Source of the DNA: Chryseobacterium sp. G0162
GTDB lineage: Bacteria > Bacteroidota > Bacteroidia > Flavobacteriales > Weeksellaceae
Assembly: GCF_003815715.1 (NCBI RefSeq)
Contig: NZ_CP033922.1
Span: forward strand, 124,001-188,000
Reading direction: 5' to 3'
Length of the DNA stretch: 64,000 nt
The translations under genes and the position numbers were made by a program. Positions 15,216 through 23,794 of this stretch are shown one piece after another. Numbering within the stretch: position 1 is the stretch's first letter; each line of letters opens with the position of its first letter. The notes beneath the pieces are model-generated. The model was not told the DNA's origin. It worked only from the letters and a program-made list of their open reading frames with translations, and searched no databases.

Positions 15216-15740
15216 TTAATATTTAAAATTAGTCCAGTGTATTATTTTCATTTTTTTTGGTTTACCGGTTGAGACTACATTTTTGAAATATTCTTTGAAC
15301 TCTTGAAAATTTTCAAAACCATCATTTAAAGCAAGTATTTCCAATCTTTCGGGTGATAAATGCTTGCCATCTATTATAACATTAAGCTTTCCGATTTTAG
15401 GGAAATAGTCAAAAAATATTATTTGTGTAGATATGACCGGAATACGTGGAGCAAAACGAAATGCATCTTTAGTTCTGTTATTGATAAAAAAATCTATCAT
15501 ACGACCTTCTTTCCAGCGATCTGTTTTATCTTCTCTTATTGTATGCAGCTTTCCGAAGTAATTATCTGCTAAAGGTCTTTCTACTTGGTCAAATGATTTA
15601 CCAAATTTATAGCGGTAATCAGTAAAAAACGGTTCCAAATTACGAGCGTTTATAACATGTTTGAGAGATAACCCAATCCATATTTTATCAATAAAATAGG
15701 TTGGTTTTCCGTTTATTTGGGTTGAAAATGGTAATATCAT
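15216..15740 (-). CDS. Hypothetical phage protein
   Basis: A 174-residue soluble protein with aromatic and Lys residues throughout. One stretch (ISTQIIFFDYFPKIGKLNVI) looks like paired beta strands and another (GFENFQEFKEYFKNVVSTGK) is helical. It starts 1 base after the small membrane ORF and ends 3 bases before the next gene, so it is in the same transcript. No recognisable family. Confidence 0.55.
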   Translation of the reverse strand: MILPFSTQINGKPTYFIDKIWIGLSLKHVINARNLEPFFTDYRYKFGKSFDQVERPLADNYFGKLHTIREDKTDRWKEGRMIDFFINNRTKDAFRFAPRIPVISTQIIFFDYFPKIGKLNVIIDGKHLSPERLEILALNDGFENFQEFKEYFKNVVSTGKPKKMKIIHWTNFKY

Positions 15741-15741
15741 A

Positions 15742-15918
15742 CTATTCAGAATTTTTTAATTGTTCGTCCTGTTCTCTTTTTAGAATTTCCAATTCCATTT
15801 CATATTCCATTTCTACCAAATGTTTTTCACAATCGGCCATTGTAAAAACAACAATTGCCAATAGAATCCCAAACACGAGCAAAAGAAGGATTAAAAAGGC
15901 TTTAAATATTAGTATCAT
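15742..15918 (-). CDS. Small single-pass membrane protein (58 aa)
   Basis: An ATG at 15918 opens a 58-codon frame ending in TAG at 15742. It has one hydrophobic segment (about residues 5-25, FLILLLLVFGILLAIVVF) and a charged, helical C-terminal tail rich in Glu, Lys and Gln. It fits exactly between the NdpA-like gene (1-base gap) and the next gene (1-base gap), which supports translation. Single-pass phage peptides of this size can be holin/antiholin or exclusion proteins; here the function is unknown. Confidence 0.6.
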   Translation of the reverse strand: MILIFKAFLILLLLVFGILLAIVVFTMADCEKHLVEMEYEMELEILKREQDEQLKNSE

Positions 15919-15919
15919 T

Positions 15920-16918
15920 TTATTGTTCTTTTTGATAATAAAGTTTGTAGAATAGCCCGTTTTCGTCCTGATCCTGTGTGATCAGGTTACGATCACCATG
16001 CACGTAGATATGAAAGTTCGTATCAAGTTTGATGATTGTTTTAAACTTACTCTGTGACTTCTTTACAGCACCATCGCTGATCGGAAATTCTTCTGCGATG
16101 TTGATCTGCATATCCTGTTCATAATCGGTTTTAAAGGCGTTAAAACTTTCGATCACTTTTTCATCGCCTAAAACTTCATTGTTGAACTCTTCTAACTTAA
16201 ATTCTTCTTTCTCTTTGAAAAAATTGATCGACTTATTCAGGAAGTCCGCCTGATCAGCTTTGGAAACTTCAAATTCTGCCGGAAGCTGCTTTTTGATATA
16301 GTCTTTAAAAACGTTTAAGGATTCCTGCGTATGGAAATAATCATCAGTACGCTGTTTGACCTTTAAAAAGTCCTCAAACCAGTAATACATATCACCATTT
16401 TTATTGTTATCTACAACGGAAAGGACAAAACCATTTTCTTTGTCCTGGTTGTAGATTAAAGCGGCTTTATCAATTTTGGCCAAACTCACGCCGAAATGTT
16501 GTTCGATGGGATCGGATTCGTTAGGAAATATTTTTAAAAATGGTTCTCTTTTTTCCGTTTTAAAAATTCCGATCTTGTCGATATCGTTTTCGTTTTCACC
16601 TTTGAAAAGAACGACAAACAATTCACCGCCTTGAACTCTCGGATTTTCGGCAGCTTCATACAAATATCTCGCGATATCCTGGGAATAGCTTTCAAAATAC
16701 CAATTATCCTGAAAGATTTCTTTAACAGCATTGTAAACGGGATTTGTTGACAAATAAGAATCGCTGTAAAATTGATATGTTTCTTCTGTTTTGAAAGAAC
16801 TTAAAAAATAATGCTGCAACATTTCCGCCGTTGCTTCATCCAGTTGCAGTGCATCTTTAGAAATATTAAGATCTTCACCGTTTATTTTGTTACCTACTTT
16901 GTGAACTATGATTTTCAT
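15920..16918 (-). CDS. Nucleoid-associated protein, NdpA/YejK-like
   Basis: A 332-residue protein with the NdpA (37-kD nucleoid-associated protein) layout: LQLDEATAEMLQHYFLSSFK near the N-terminus, VQGGELFVVLF and DKIGIFKTEKREPFLKIF in the middle, and an SIDxAALIYN-type segment (KIDKAALIYNQDKENGFVLS). The family binds DNA or the nucleoid and includes virion-associated and host-take-over variants. It is the largest non-transposition gene of the early operon. It may reshape host or phage DNA during replication; that is inference. Confidence 0.75.
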   Translation of the reverse strand: MKIIVHKVGNKINGEDLNISKDALQLDEATAEMLQHYFLSSFKTEETYQFYSDSYLSTNPVYNAVKEIFQDNWYFESYSQDIARYLYEAAENPRVQGGELFVVLFKGENENDIDKIGIFKTEKREPFLKIFPNESDPIEQHFGVSLAKIDKAALIYNQDKENGFVLSVVDNNKNGDMYYWFEDFLKVKQRTDDYFHTQESLNVFKDYIKKQLPAEFEVSKADQADFLNKSINFFKEKEEFKLEEFNNEVLGDEKVIESFNAFKTDYEQDMQINIAEEFPISDGAVKKSQSKFKTIIKLDTNFHIYVHGDRNLITQDQDENGLFYKLYYQKEQ

Positions 16919-16941
16919 TGATTTATATTTTATTGTTAGAA

Positions 16942-17331
16942 TTATGCTTTGCTATCAAATTCCGGTAGCCTTTCTTTTACTTTTTTATAAAGTTCATCAA
17001 CTGGAACCATTTCGCGCCCTGAATAATCCTGAAATGAACACGCAGTTTTTAACAATTTCCCATCAAAAAAGCCGAATTGAGTAGCACGAAGTACAGCAAG
17101 CATTTTAGATAAAGATCTATCACATATATCGCTGAATAAAATATAAATATCAGTTCCATAAATACCCAAAGTATCAAGAAACAAAACTGAACCTAAACCA
17201 CCCATTGCATTAGGATCTATCGTCCCGCCTTTAGTTAGAATTTCCATAATTGCACCCATCGCACCTGGGTTTCCTTCTGACATTTTTACGACAACATCCA
17301 TTGTGTTATCTGTTAATTGTATTTTTGACAT
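16942..17331 (-). CDS. Conserved phage protein of unknown function (NPGAM motif)
   Basis: A 129-residue protein; the ATG at 17331 (MSKIQLTDNTMDVVVKMSEG) was chosen over a further-upstream frame. The segments GNPGAMGAIMEIL and FLDTLGIYGTDIYILFSDIC recall a widespread phage/actinobacterial small-protein family with an NPGA...LD...GIYG..I pattern and no known role. It lies between the GemA-position gene and the NdpA-like gene. Confidence 0.6.
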   Translation of the reverse strand: MSKIQLTDNTMDVVVKMSEGNPGAMGAIMEILTKGGTIDPNAMGGLGSVLFLDTLGIYGTDIYILFSDICDRSLSKMLAVLRATQFGFFDGKLLKTACSFQDYSGREMVPVDELYKKVKERLPEFDSKA

Positions 17332-17335
17332 AATT

Positions 17336-17761
17336 TTATTTGAATTTAGATTTAACGATATTTTGAAGAGCAAAAATAATTTTCGATACTTCGGTACTGC
17401 TCATTTCTTTTAATGGCTTTTTTACCGGTGATCTGTCCGATTTAAGCCAACCACCAAGCCGATGGAGATCTACAAACTGCGGATTTTCTTCGTTTACCCA
17501 TCCAAGAGTATGGCAGATACTTAAAACGTTCTTGTGTTGATTGTTTCTTTTGTCAAAAAACCCCCACGAACTGTGATCCATTGTTTTTCCTGTGTTGAAA
17601 AAGTGGATCAATTCACTTGCTTGTAACTGGTTTAGATCTTTAATTGAGGTTATTTCACAACCCATCATTTCGGATAATGCTTCCAGTCTTTCTTCTCTGT
17701 CTCTGAATTTCCCGCTGCAAATAGTTTGCAGCTGGGAAATCTGTTGTTTGGTGATTGTCAT
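17336..17761 (-). CDS. Possible GemA/gp16-type regulatory protein
   Basis: A 141-residue protein opening MTITKQQISQLQTICSGKF, followed by a helical part with EALSEMMGCEITSIKDLNQL and HRLGGWLKSDRSPVKKPL. The helical opening and its place directly after the DUF3164 gene resemble GemA/Mu gp16-like (DUF1018) proteins of other transposable phages, which modulate host gyrase and gene expression. The match is loose, so treat it as a positional hint. Confidence 0.5.
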   Translation of the reverse strand: MTITKQQISQLQTICSGKFRDREERLEALSEMMGCEITSIKDLNQLQASELIHFFNTGKTMDHSSWGFFDKRNNQHKNVLSICHTLGWVNEENPQFVDLHRLGGWLKSDRSPVKKPLKEMSSTEVSKIIFALQNIVKSKFK

Positions 17762-17763
17762 AC

Positions 17764-18459
17764 CTATGATTTTGGTAGTAAAAATGTTAGATCTGTATCT
17801 TTCGGAAGGTCCACACTTGTCATTGAAAGCGGGATGCTTCTTTCAATACCGGTTCCATCGGTGTAGTAGGCTTCAATAAACCACTTTGATAACTTTGGTT
17901 TGTATTCAGCCTGGATGATCTCTACACCTTTTTGAAAATCTGTTCCCGGAAAATCCTTGTCGGCGATCTGTTTAAGTTCTAAAACTTTTTTACTGTCAAG
18001 ATCTCCTTTGCCATTTCGCTGTAACAACTTCATTACGGCTCCAAGTATTTTTTTTGAATTATCATCTTTACCCAAACTTTCCAGGAATTTATGAACCATT
18101 GCAATTCCGTATGAAGCGTTTTCGCCGTAGCCATCTGTAATCCTATAACCAAGTTTAATGCTTTCTTTTCCAACGGTGATCGTGTGGCTTTGCTGGTTGT
18201 TTTTAACGCCGATCGTTTCGATCTTCATTTTCAGATAGGTTTCAAAATCGCTGAAAACTTTGGCTTTGGCTTTTTCCAGGTTTTCGGATGCTTCGCGCAA
18301 AATCTGCATAGATCCGGGAAGGGTTTCTGCTGCGAGATCGTCCAGGGCTTTCAGATCGTTTGCCCGTTTTTCCTTTTCGGATATTGCAATCTGTTTTAAA
18401 TCGTCAGCGATCTTTTTTCGTTGTTCCGGTGATAATGTTTTGATATCTATTGTTGTCAT
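17764..18459 (-). CDS. DUF3164 family protein
   Basis: A 231-residue protein with the DUF3164 features: an N-terminal helical part with KALDDLAAETLPGSMQIL, then DFETYLKMKIETIGVK, and a C-terminal part with KPKLSKWFIEAYYTD. The family is nearly restricted to Mu-like phages and sits in the early region shortly after A and B. Its function is unknown. It starts at the ATG at 18459 and its stop is 2 bases before the next gene. Confidence 0.8.
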   Translation of the reverse strand: MTTIDIKTLSPEQRKKIADDLKQIAISEKEKRANDLKALDDLAAETLPGSMQILREASENLEKAKAKVFSDFETYLKMKIETIGVKNNQQSHTITVGKESIKLGYRITDGYGENASYGIAMVHKFLESLGKDDNSKKILGAVMKLLQRNGKGDLDSKKVLELKQIADKDFPGTDFQKGVEIIQAEYKPKLSKWFIEAYYTDGTGIERSIPLSMTSVDLPKDTDLTFLLPKS

Positions 18460-18484
18460 GATATTTTTTAAATTAAGTTTATTA

Positions 18485-18790
18485 TTAAAATCTTCGGTGA
18501 AACGGTCTAATCAATGGCATATCAGGAAAGTGACCAGGCACAAAAACTGGATGTGTACGGTAATGACTTAATGAAGGTAGTTTTTCGATTTTTACTACCA
18601 ATTCGCCATCTACAGTCGTTAAGTTTATATTAAACTTTTTAGGGTTAAATTCTGAAAGCAAGTGACGAAAATCAGTATCATTAATATTTCTGTCTCGTAA
18701 AGTGGCTTCAACATTGCCCCCGATATGTATTGTTACTTTTCTAAACAAACTAAGATCTTCTAATTTTCTAAGGATTTTTTGATTTTTCAT
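18485..18790 (-). CDS. Hypothetical phage protein
   Basis: A 101-residue basic protein (NQKILRKLEDLSLFRKVTIH) ending in PFHRRF. It is coupled by an ATGA overlap (18787-18790) to the 58-codon gene upstream. It has no recognised family, signal peptide or membrane segment. Confidence 0.55.
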   Translation of the reverse strand: MKNQKILRKLEDLSLFRKVTIHIGGNVEATLRDRNINDTDFRHLLSEFNPKKFNINLTTVDGELVVKIEKLPSLSHYRTHPVFVPGHFPDMPLIRPFHRRF

Positions 18791-18963
18791 AACGCGTTAT
18801 TTTTTATAATTAATTGTTTTTGTTGGTTTTCCCGGAACTTAATTTCTTTGATAAGTTCGTCTGCTATTGTATCGTCGCTGCAACTTTCTAATTGCTCTTT
18901 AAGATCTGCGATGATATCATTCAGCTGTTGTTCCGTCGGTTGCTGGTTGTTCTGTAGATTCAT
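18787..18963 (-). CDS. Small acidic, Gln-rich helical protein (58 aa)
   Basis: A 58-codon frame from ATG 18963 to TGA 18787, sharing ATGA with the next gene. The product is rich in Gln, Asn, Glu and Asp and predicted helical (NDIIADLKEQLESCSDD). It overlaps the upstream 89-residue gene by 47 bases in another frame. The stop/start coupling is the main support. Confidence 0.5.
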   Translation of the reverse strand: MNLQNNQQPTEQQLNDIIADLKEQLESCSDDTIADELIKEIKFRENQQKQLIIKNNAL

Positions 18964-19186
18964 TGGGAATATTTGCTAATTTTTCTTCTAAAACGTCTAA
19001 AAAAGCGTTCATCCTGTCTTCTGAACCATTCATATACTCCATAAAAAGTTCAGAAGTAGTTCTATCATGGGAATTTTTAACGGCAGTGATCTGATCTGTT
19101 GACCTTACAATAATAATTGCCGGAAGTTTAGCTGTACTAAGTTCATTCATGATGGCCATTAATCGGCCTTGTAGTTCTGTTGTCAT
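18917..19186 (-). CDS. Hypothetical phage protein
   Basis: An 89-residue, mostly helical acidic protein (MTTELQGRLMAIMNELSTAK, later NAFLDVLEEKLANIP) with a flexible Thr/Glu tail. No family is recognised. It belongs to the run of small genes between the ATPases and DUF3164. Confidence 0.55.
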   Translation of the reverse strand: MTTELQGRLMAIMNELSTAKLPAIIIVRSTDQITAVKNSHDRTTSELFMEYMNGSEDRMNAFLDVLEEKLANIPNESTEQPATDGTTAE

Positions 19187-19205
19187 GTTAAAATATTTGT
19201 TAAAA

Positions 19206-19409
19206 TCAATTGTTTTTAATTTGGTTGTTTATCCTTTCTGATTCGGCAGCTTTCTTACCAGCTGCAAAGGCTTTGTTATACTCTTCTTTCAGAACAGAAT
19301 CTATATAATCCTGTGCGCTTTTATGCGCTTTGATCATTTTAGATATAGTGTTTTCGCCTTCTATACTAATTTTTTTGATGATTTCATCAAGCATTTTTTC
19401 TCCTGTCAT
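19206..19409 (-). CDS. Small helical phage protein
   Basis: A 67-residue protein; the ATG at 19409 (MTGEKMLDEIIKKISIEGEN) was chosen because the longer frame reads back through the upstream gene. It is charged and helical throughout, with ALYKAF-like Ala-rich turns (YNKAFAAGKKAAESERI), suggestive of a coiled coil. Function unknown. Confidence 0.55.
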   Translation of the reverse strand: MTGEKMLDEIIKKISIEGENTISKMIKAHKSAQDYIDSVLKEEYNKAFAAGKKAAESERINNQIKNN

Positions 19410-19414
19410 GATAT

Positions 19415-19786
19415 TTAGTTTAAATGAAATTGTAGATCTCTGTTCTGCTTTGTGTCTTTCAGAATAGAAGCCGGATAATAGTTTTCCAGTTCGTTCCCGT
19501 ACTCGCAAATAATACCGTGATAGATCTTTTGACTGTCAGGAATATTATTGGAAATATAACCGCCGTATTCTCTTACAAATTTGTTTTCAACCAGGATGCT
19601 CCATTGAGTTTTATAGTAGTTGAAAAGAGCGGCGCTATTTATCAGATCCCGATCTTTGTAGAAAAATTTATCGGCCATTACTTCACACCAGGTGACGAAA
19701 AATCTATGAATTAAGTTATCATATCCCCACTCATTGTAACCGATAGCGTTCATGGTAGGCTGTCTGTTTGCGTTATTTGTTGTCAT
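19415..19786 (-). CDS. Hypothetical phage protein
   Basis: A 123-residue protein rich in Tyr, Trp and Asn (NEWGYDNLIHRFFVTWCEVM), soluble, without a recognised motif. It starts 13 bases after the RecA-like ATPase gene and ends 5 bases before the next start, so it is in the same early transcript. Confidence 0.55.
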   Translation of the reverse strand: MTTNNANRQPTMNAIGYNEWGYDNLIHRFFVTWCEVMADKFFYKDRDLINSAALFNYYKTQWSILVENKFVREYGGYISNNIPDSQKIYHGIICEYGNELENYYPASILKDTKQNRDLQFHLN

Positions 19787-19799
19787 ATTGTGATTGTTT

Positions 19800-20426
19800 T
19801 TAATTAATAATATTGGATCCGTGCAGGATCATTGCTTTTTCCTGGTCTACTACGAATTGACCGCCCTTCGTACGGCCGCCAACCGTTGCTACCAATCCCT
19901 GAACCCGAACTATTCGATCTGCAAGCCTTTTGATCATTTTGGCGGTTGCTGTGTATGGTTCCCCACGGTCCTCATGAGCAATGAAAATGAAAAGTTTATC
20001 CGGGTTGTCCTTCATAAGGCTTTGTAAACCGCCATTTTTAAGCTCTTCTACATAAACCGTCACATTATCTATAAAAATGATCTTCGGTGCATATCTGCGT
20101 TTTAAATGAGCTTTAAGATCTTCCAGGGTTACATATCCATAGGCTTGGAAATTTTTGTTTTTTTCGTCCAAATTGGCCCGTTTACAAACATCCTGGAACG
20201 ATAGTCCTAAACCCTCTTCGGCAGATATGTATAAAATCTTTTCAGACAGGCTTAAAAATTGAGCTAACAGAATAGAAAACCACGTTTTTCCGTTTTTCTC
20301 TTCACCGTAGATGATCCACATCTTTCCGTTTCGTTCCGGTTTTCCGAATATATCCAGCCAAATACCTGTAAGGACTAAAATTTTCAGGGTTCTATCTAAG
20401 ATATTTTTAACTGTGTATGTTCTCAT
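19800..20426 (-). CDS. RecA-like ATPase of the early operon
   Basis: A 208-residue P-loop protein: Walker A GEEKNGKTW (about residues 41-49), LYISAEEG following it as in RecA/DnaB-type AAA_25 domains, and Walker B KIIFIDNV (115-122), then a sensor-like FIFIAHEDRG. It starts at the MuB-like stop (shared TAATG at 20426). Single-domain RecA-like ATPases of this kind can load helicases or act in recombination. In Mu no second ATPase follows MuB, so this is an addition; the role is inference. Confidence 0.75.
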   Translation of the reverse strand: MRTYTVKNILDRTLKILVLTGIWLDIFGKPERNGKMWIIYGEEKNGKTWFSILLAQFLSLSEKILYISAEEGLGLSFQDVCKRANLDEKNKNFQAYGYVTLEDLKAHLKRRYAPKIIFIDNVTVYVEELKNGGLQSLMKDNPDKLFIFIAHEDRGEPYTATAKMIKRLADRIVRVQGLVATVGGRTKGGQFVVDQEKAMILHGSNIIN

Positions 20427-21304
20427 TAAGCGCTGATTTTAAGAAGAGTATCAAGATGCCTTAAAGTGGCTTCTTTTTTCATACATTGGTTTACAAGAGT
20501 TTCAACCGGCTGGGATCCTTTATGGTTTGCCGATGCTACTTGCGTTAATAACTCATATCTAAAGGCTTTTTTATCATCTACACCGTTCGGAGTAAGTTTG
20601 ATAAATTCGTCAGAAAAACGGCTGAATATTTCGGCATAACCAACCTTTCTGCTGTTAATTCCTTTTTCAATTTTGGCACGAAGCCCGTCAGCTCCAACCA
20701 TATACCAACCACAATAACCGTCCGTAGCGTTCCAAAGTTCCTTTAATTCCAAAAATGCGGGATATTCAAGGTCTCCGGCTTCGTCAACTACGATAACCGG
20801 CTGATGTAACAGGTTTAAATAATATTTCAGGTTTTCTTTTACATCTACATACTTGCCTTTATTATCCAAACCGATGGTTTTTGCCAGTAATCGGATAAAT
20901 TGTTGTTTGGTTTTGGCCTGCGAACAGTCAATGTAAAAAGCATTTTTAAGCGTTTTAACGATGTTTTTTGAACAGAAAGTTTTCCCGATACCACAATCAT
21001 CAACCAATATCATTGAGCGGCTGAATGCCTGGCAAAAACTAATACTTTGTTCAATTTCGTTATAAACCTGCGTTCTTACGATTTTCCAATCAATATCACG
21101 GATGTTGATATTTAATTGTCTGCCTATTTGAAGCCATTGGCTGTCAGAAATTATTTTTTCTATTTCACCTTTGTTCAATCGGCTGTAAACTGCACCGTTT
21201 ATGTTATAAATTTTAGCGTATTGAGCATCCGTACCACCGAAGTTTTTACGGGCTTCTAATAATGCTTGTCTTACTTGTTGTTTATATGCTAAAGTTAATT
21301 CCAT
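20426..21304 (-). CDS. MuB-like transposition target ATPase
   Basis: A 292-residue AAA+ protein. Residues 1-60 carry a helix-turn-helix-like N-terminus (GTDAQYAKIYNINGAVYSRL), as in MuB. The Walker A is DDCGIGKTF (about residue 103) and the Walker B is PVIVVDEAGDLE (about 155), followed by sensor residues and a C-terminal helical domain. MuB binds DNA, picks target sites, delivers them to the transposase and confers target immunity. It is directly downstream of the transposase gene (14-base gap). Confidence 0.85.
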   Translation of the reverse strand: MELTLAYKQQVRQALLEARKNFGGTDAQYAKIYNINGAVYSRLNKGEIEKIISDSQWLQIGRQLNINIRDIDWKIVRTQVYNEIEQSISFCQAFSRSMILVDDCGIGKTFCSKNIVKTLKNAFYIDCSQAKTKQQFIRLLAKTIGLDNKGKYVDVKENLKYYLNLLHQPVIVVDEAGDLEYPAFLELKELWNATDGYCGWYMVGADGLRAKIEKGINSRKVGYAEIFSRFSDEFIKLTPNGVDDKKAFRYELLTQVASANHKGSQPVETLVNQCMKKEATLRHLDTLLKISA

Positions 21305-21318
21305 GAGATAAATTTTTA

Positions 21319-23388
21319 TTATTTGAAAAATGCGTTTTGCCAGCTCACATTCGGCGTATGCGTTTTGAAATCCTCTTCCGGCGTTTCGATCGTTTCAACT
21401 TTTCCAGGTTCAGAAGGTGCAAAACGTTTGATGTTCATTCCAGGAACATAAAAACCGTTTTTTGGTTCCGGCTTCGGCTGTCGAATGATGTTGATATTCT
21501 GTAAGGACTTTTCTTGTCGTTTTATAAATCCTTCAACAGTTGCAACGTACATGCTTTGAATTTCTCGCGCTTTTTCGTCAGCTTCCGTGCGTTCAATAAC
21601 CGCTCTATTATATTTCGGCATTTCCTGAACTTCGCAGATAAACCGGTTTTCGTAAAATGCAAGAGCTTTTAAAACATTTCCCTGGTTATCGTCAAGCCAA
21701 TAAACGTCGATGTCTTTTCCTTCGATAATTTTCATCGTGTTGATCAGATCTTCACCTAAACTGATTTTACCATTATCTGCGATTGCTCGTGCTTTACCTT
21801 GTAGCTGTATATATCCTTTGTGACAGGATGTTTTTTGAGGATATCCTAAACTTGGTAAAATTGCTTTCCAGTTAGTTGGCTTCAATTCCGGGTGCTGCAT
21901 TTCTAAAAAGTATTCCCATCTTGTTTTTGAAGGATCAACCGAATGCGGGGCATTGTTCCAGTCGTAGATATCAGTTATACACTCTTCGATAATTCTTTCA
22001 TACGGTAACATTGGCACTTCTGCACTTCCTTTTTGGTTCGATTCGCTCAATGCGTGCGGTCTTGCCAGCCATCCTTCACGTTCTTTTTCAGATCCGTATC
22101 GTAGAGATCCGAAATACCTTTCAATTCTTTTACCTCTTGCGTTATTGGCCTCAATTCTTACATTTTGGAACATATAACCCTCTTGTAAAAATGACTTTGT
22201 AAAACTGCTGTTTAAAGCGCTTTCCGCTTCCAGTCCGTCAGGAATATTGATACCCCATTCTGTGTAATTGCGGACCATTTGTCTGTAAAAATCCAAGATG
22301 ATCCCTTCTTTTGATTTACCATACACGAAAACGGTAAAACATTCACTACCAAGATCAATCCCGTTGTAAAACCAAACCCTGTTACCGGTTAAATCTTTGA
22401 AAGGTGGGTTTCTGTCGTCAATAGAAATTAAAGAACCTGCAAACTTTGGTCTTTCCAGTTGGTGATAAGGTTTGAAAGCATTCATATACTTTTGTCTGTC
22501 ACCGGATCTCACTTTGTAAGTAGCTGCTTTGTTTTCCCATTTCGTCAAATAGTTTGTTACAGTACTTTCGGATAACTTTGGAAAGTCCTTTGGTGCATAC
22601 TCTTCGCCTGTATCTTCGTTGTAAACCGTTACATATCCATTCAGGAAAGCTTCATAAGATCTATGGATCTCTGTGGCTGTCGGTTTGTGAGATTGTGTTT
22701 TGAACAAACCATTTAAAATCATTAACGTTTGATCGTCTACCTTTCTCGGATTTTGCTTTCTTTTCCCTTCAACATCTTTGATGATGGAAATAAAATTGAA
22801 AGGCCAATCGGTTCCATTAAAATTAAACGGTATTTCAAATTCATTTAAAGTCTCTTTAAACCTTGTCGGATGCGTAGGCAGGTTATGGGTTGGAAGTTCC
22901 TTTTTCTCTAAATAAGCATTAAAACTGTTGCTTTCTTCACATAAAAATGTGTTAATTCCTTTTAAAGACATACCAAGTTTAATCCTTTCGGTCTGATGCT
23001 TTTCTTTTAATCCCAAAACGCTAATCAAAATGGAAGCATTAGTAATATATCTTTGTTGTTCTTCGGGCTTCAAATACGAGCCGTCAGGGCGTTTAAAAGA
23101 GGCGTAAAATTCCACTGCAACTGATTCTGTTTTGTAGAAATACAATAGATTATGTTCTAACTTTCTCGGATCCCCTAAATAATCTTGGATATGTGTAGGA
23201 AGCGAATCAAAATCAATTATCAGTTCTTTATTTTTACCGCCCCCGCGTTGTAGGCTTTTTACACCATACGGTTTATTGCGGTTTCGGCTTACTTCTACAG
23301 ATAAACACGCCTGATTTTTCCAGAATTTTGGAACCAATTCACCAACCAATACAGCGACTACGTTTGTATTATTCCAAAAATGTGGCAT
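21319..23388 (-). CDS. MuA-like DDE transposase
   Basis: A 689-residue protein; ATG 23388 (MPHFWNNTNVVAVLVGELVP) is preferred to a TTG two codons upstream. The N-terminal 230 residues are the DNA-binding part. The integrase core has a likely triad of Asp324 (SLISIDD), Asp384 (NIPDGLEAE) and Glu423 (GKRIERYFGSLR), with spacing near 60 and 39. The C-terminal tail likely contacts MuB. It performs replicative transposition and integration of the phage. It is followed directly by the MuB-like gene. Confidence 0.88.
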   Translation of the reverse strand: MPHFWNNTNVVAVLVGELVPKFWKNQACLSVEVSRNRNKPYGVKSLQRGGGKNKELIIDFDSLPTHIQDYLGDPRKLEHNLLYFYKTESVAVEFYASFKRPDGSYLKPEEQQRYITNASILISVLGLKEKHQTERIKLGMSLKGINTFLCEESNSFNAYLEKKELPTHNLPTHPTRFKETLNEFEIPFNFNGTDWPFNFISIIKDVEGKRKQNPRKVDDQTLMILNGLFKTQSHKPTATEIHRSYEAFLNGYVTVYNEDTGEEYAPKDFPKLSESTVTNYLTKWENKAATYKVRSGDRQKYMNAFKPYHQLERPKFAGSLISIDDRNPPFKDLTGNRVWFYNGIDLGSECFTVFVYGKSKEGIILDFYRQMVRNYTEWGINIPDGLEAESALNSSFTKSFLQEGYMFQNVRIEANNARGKRIERYFGSLRYGSEKEREGWLARPHALSESNQKGSAEVPMLPYERIIEECITDIYDWNNAPHSVDPSKTRWEYFLEMQHPELKPTNWKAILPSLGYPQKTSCHKGYIQLQGKARAIADNGKISLGEDLINTMKIIEGKDIDVYWLDDNQGNVLKALAFYENRFICEVQEMPKYNRAVIERTEADEKAREIQSMYVATVEGFIKRQEKSLQNINIIRQPKPEPKNGFYVPGMNIKRFAPSEPGKVETIETPEEDFKTHTPNVSWQNAFFK

Positions 23389-23390
23389 AG

Positions 23391-23531
23391 TCAAACTATT
23401 GAGTTATTAACTTCTTTTTTGGTGATCCAGGTAAACAGACCACCGAACAAATAATGTGTAGTTCGGATTTCTAAGGTTTTCCCATCAAGGGAATAGAACC
23501 AGTTTTTTGAAGTTTGATAAATTGATTTCAT
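23391..23531 (-). CDS. Small early protein (46 aa) between Ner-position gene and transposase
   Basis: ATG at 23531 to TGA at 23391: 46 codons, MKSIYQTSKNWFYSLDGKTL followed by beta-like residues (RTTHYLFGGLFTW). It overlaps the upstream gene's last bases in ATGA fashion (23528-23531) and lies 2 bases before the transposase ATG, so coupling supports translation. Function unknown. Confidence 0.55.
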   Translation of the reverse strand: MKSIYQTSKNWFYSLDGKTLEIRTTHYLFGGLFTWITKKEVNNSIV

Positions 23532-23761
23532 GACTGTTTGTTTTGAATGTTTAGAAATTTGGTAATAGTGTCCTGTACAACTTTGTTGATGTCGGCTTCT
23601 AATTTTTTATAATCCGACTTGATAAGATCCGGCGTAATACCGTCTACATTTCCTGATACAGATTGTCTTATATAGTATGAGGACAAACCGTATTTTAAAA
23701 CCAAACCATCAATAGCATACTGATTGTATTTGGTCGGATTTTTTTTTGTTACTTTGTTCAT
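23528..23761 (-). CDS. Ner-position early protein, possible DNA-binding regulator
   Basis: A 77-residue protein and the first leftward gene after the divergent repressor, the place of Ner in Mu. Residues 15-50 (YAIDGLVLKYGLSSYYIRQS, then VSGNVDGITPDLIKSDYKKL) look like a lambda-type helix-turn-helix. Ner represses early transcription late in infection. Position and the HTH-like stretch are the only support. Confidence 0.6.
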   Translation of the reverse strand: MNKVTKKNPTKYNQYAIDGLVLKYGLSSYYIRQSVSGNVDGITPDLIKSDYKKLEADINKVVQDTITKFLNIQNKQS

Positions 23762-23794
23762 TGCTTCGTTTGTTTTGAATTACGAAACAAAGAA

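Noticed and set aside
23391..23394. TTG at 23394 as the transposase start.
   Set aside because: An ATG lies two codons downstream, so the shorter start at 23388 is more likely.
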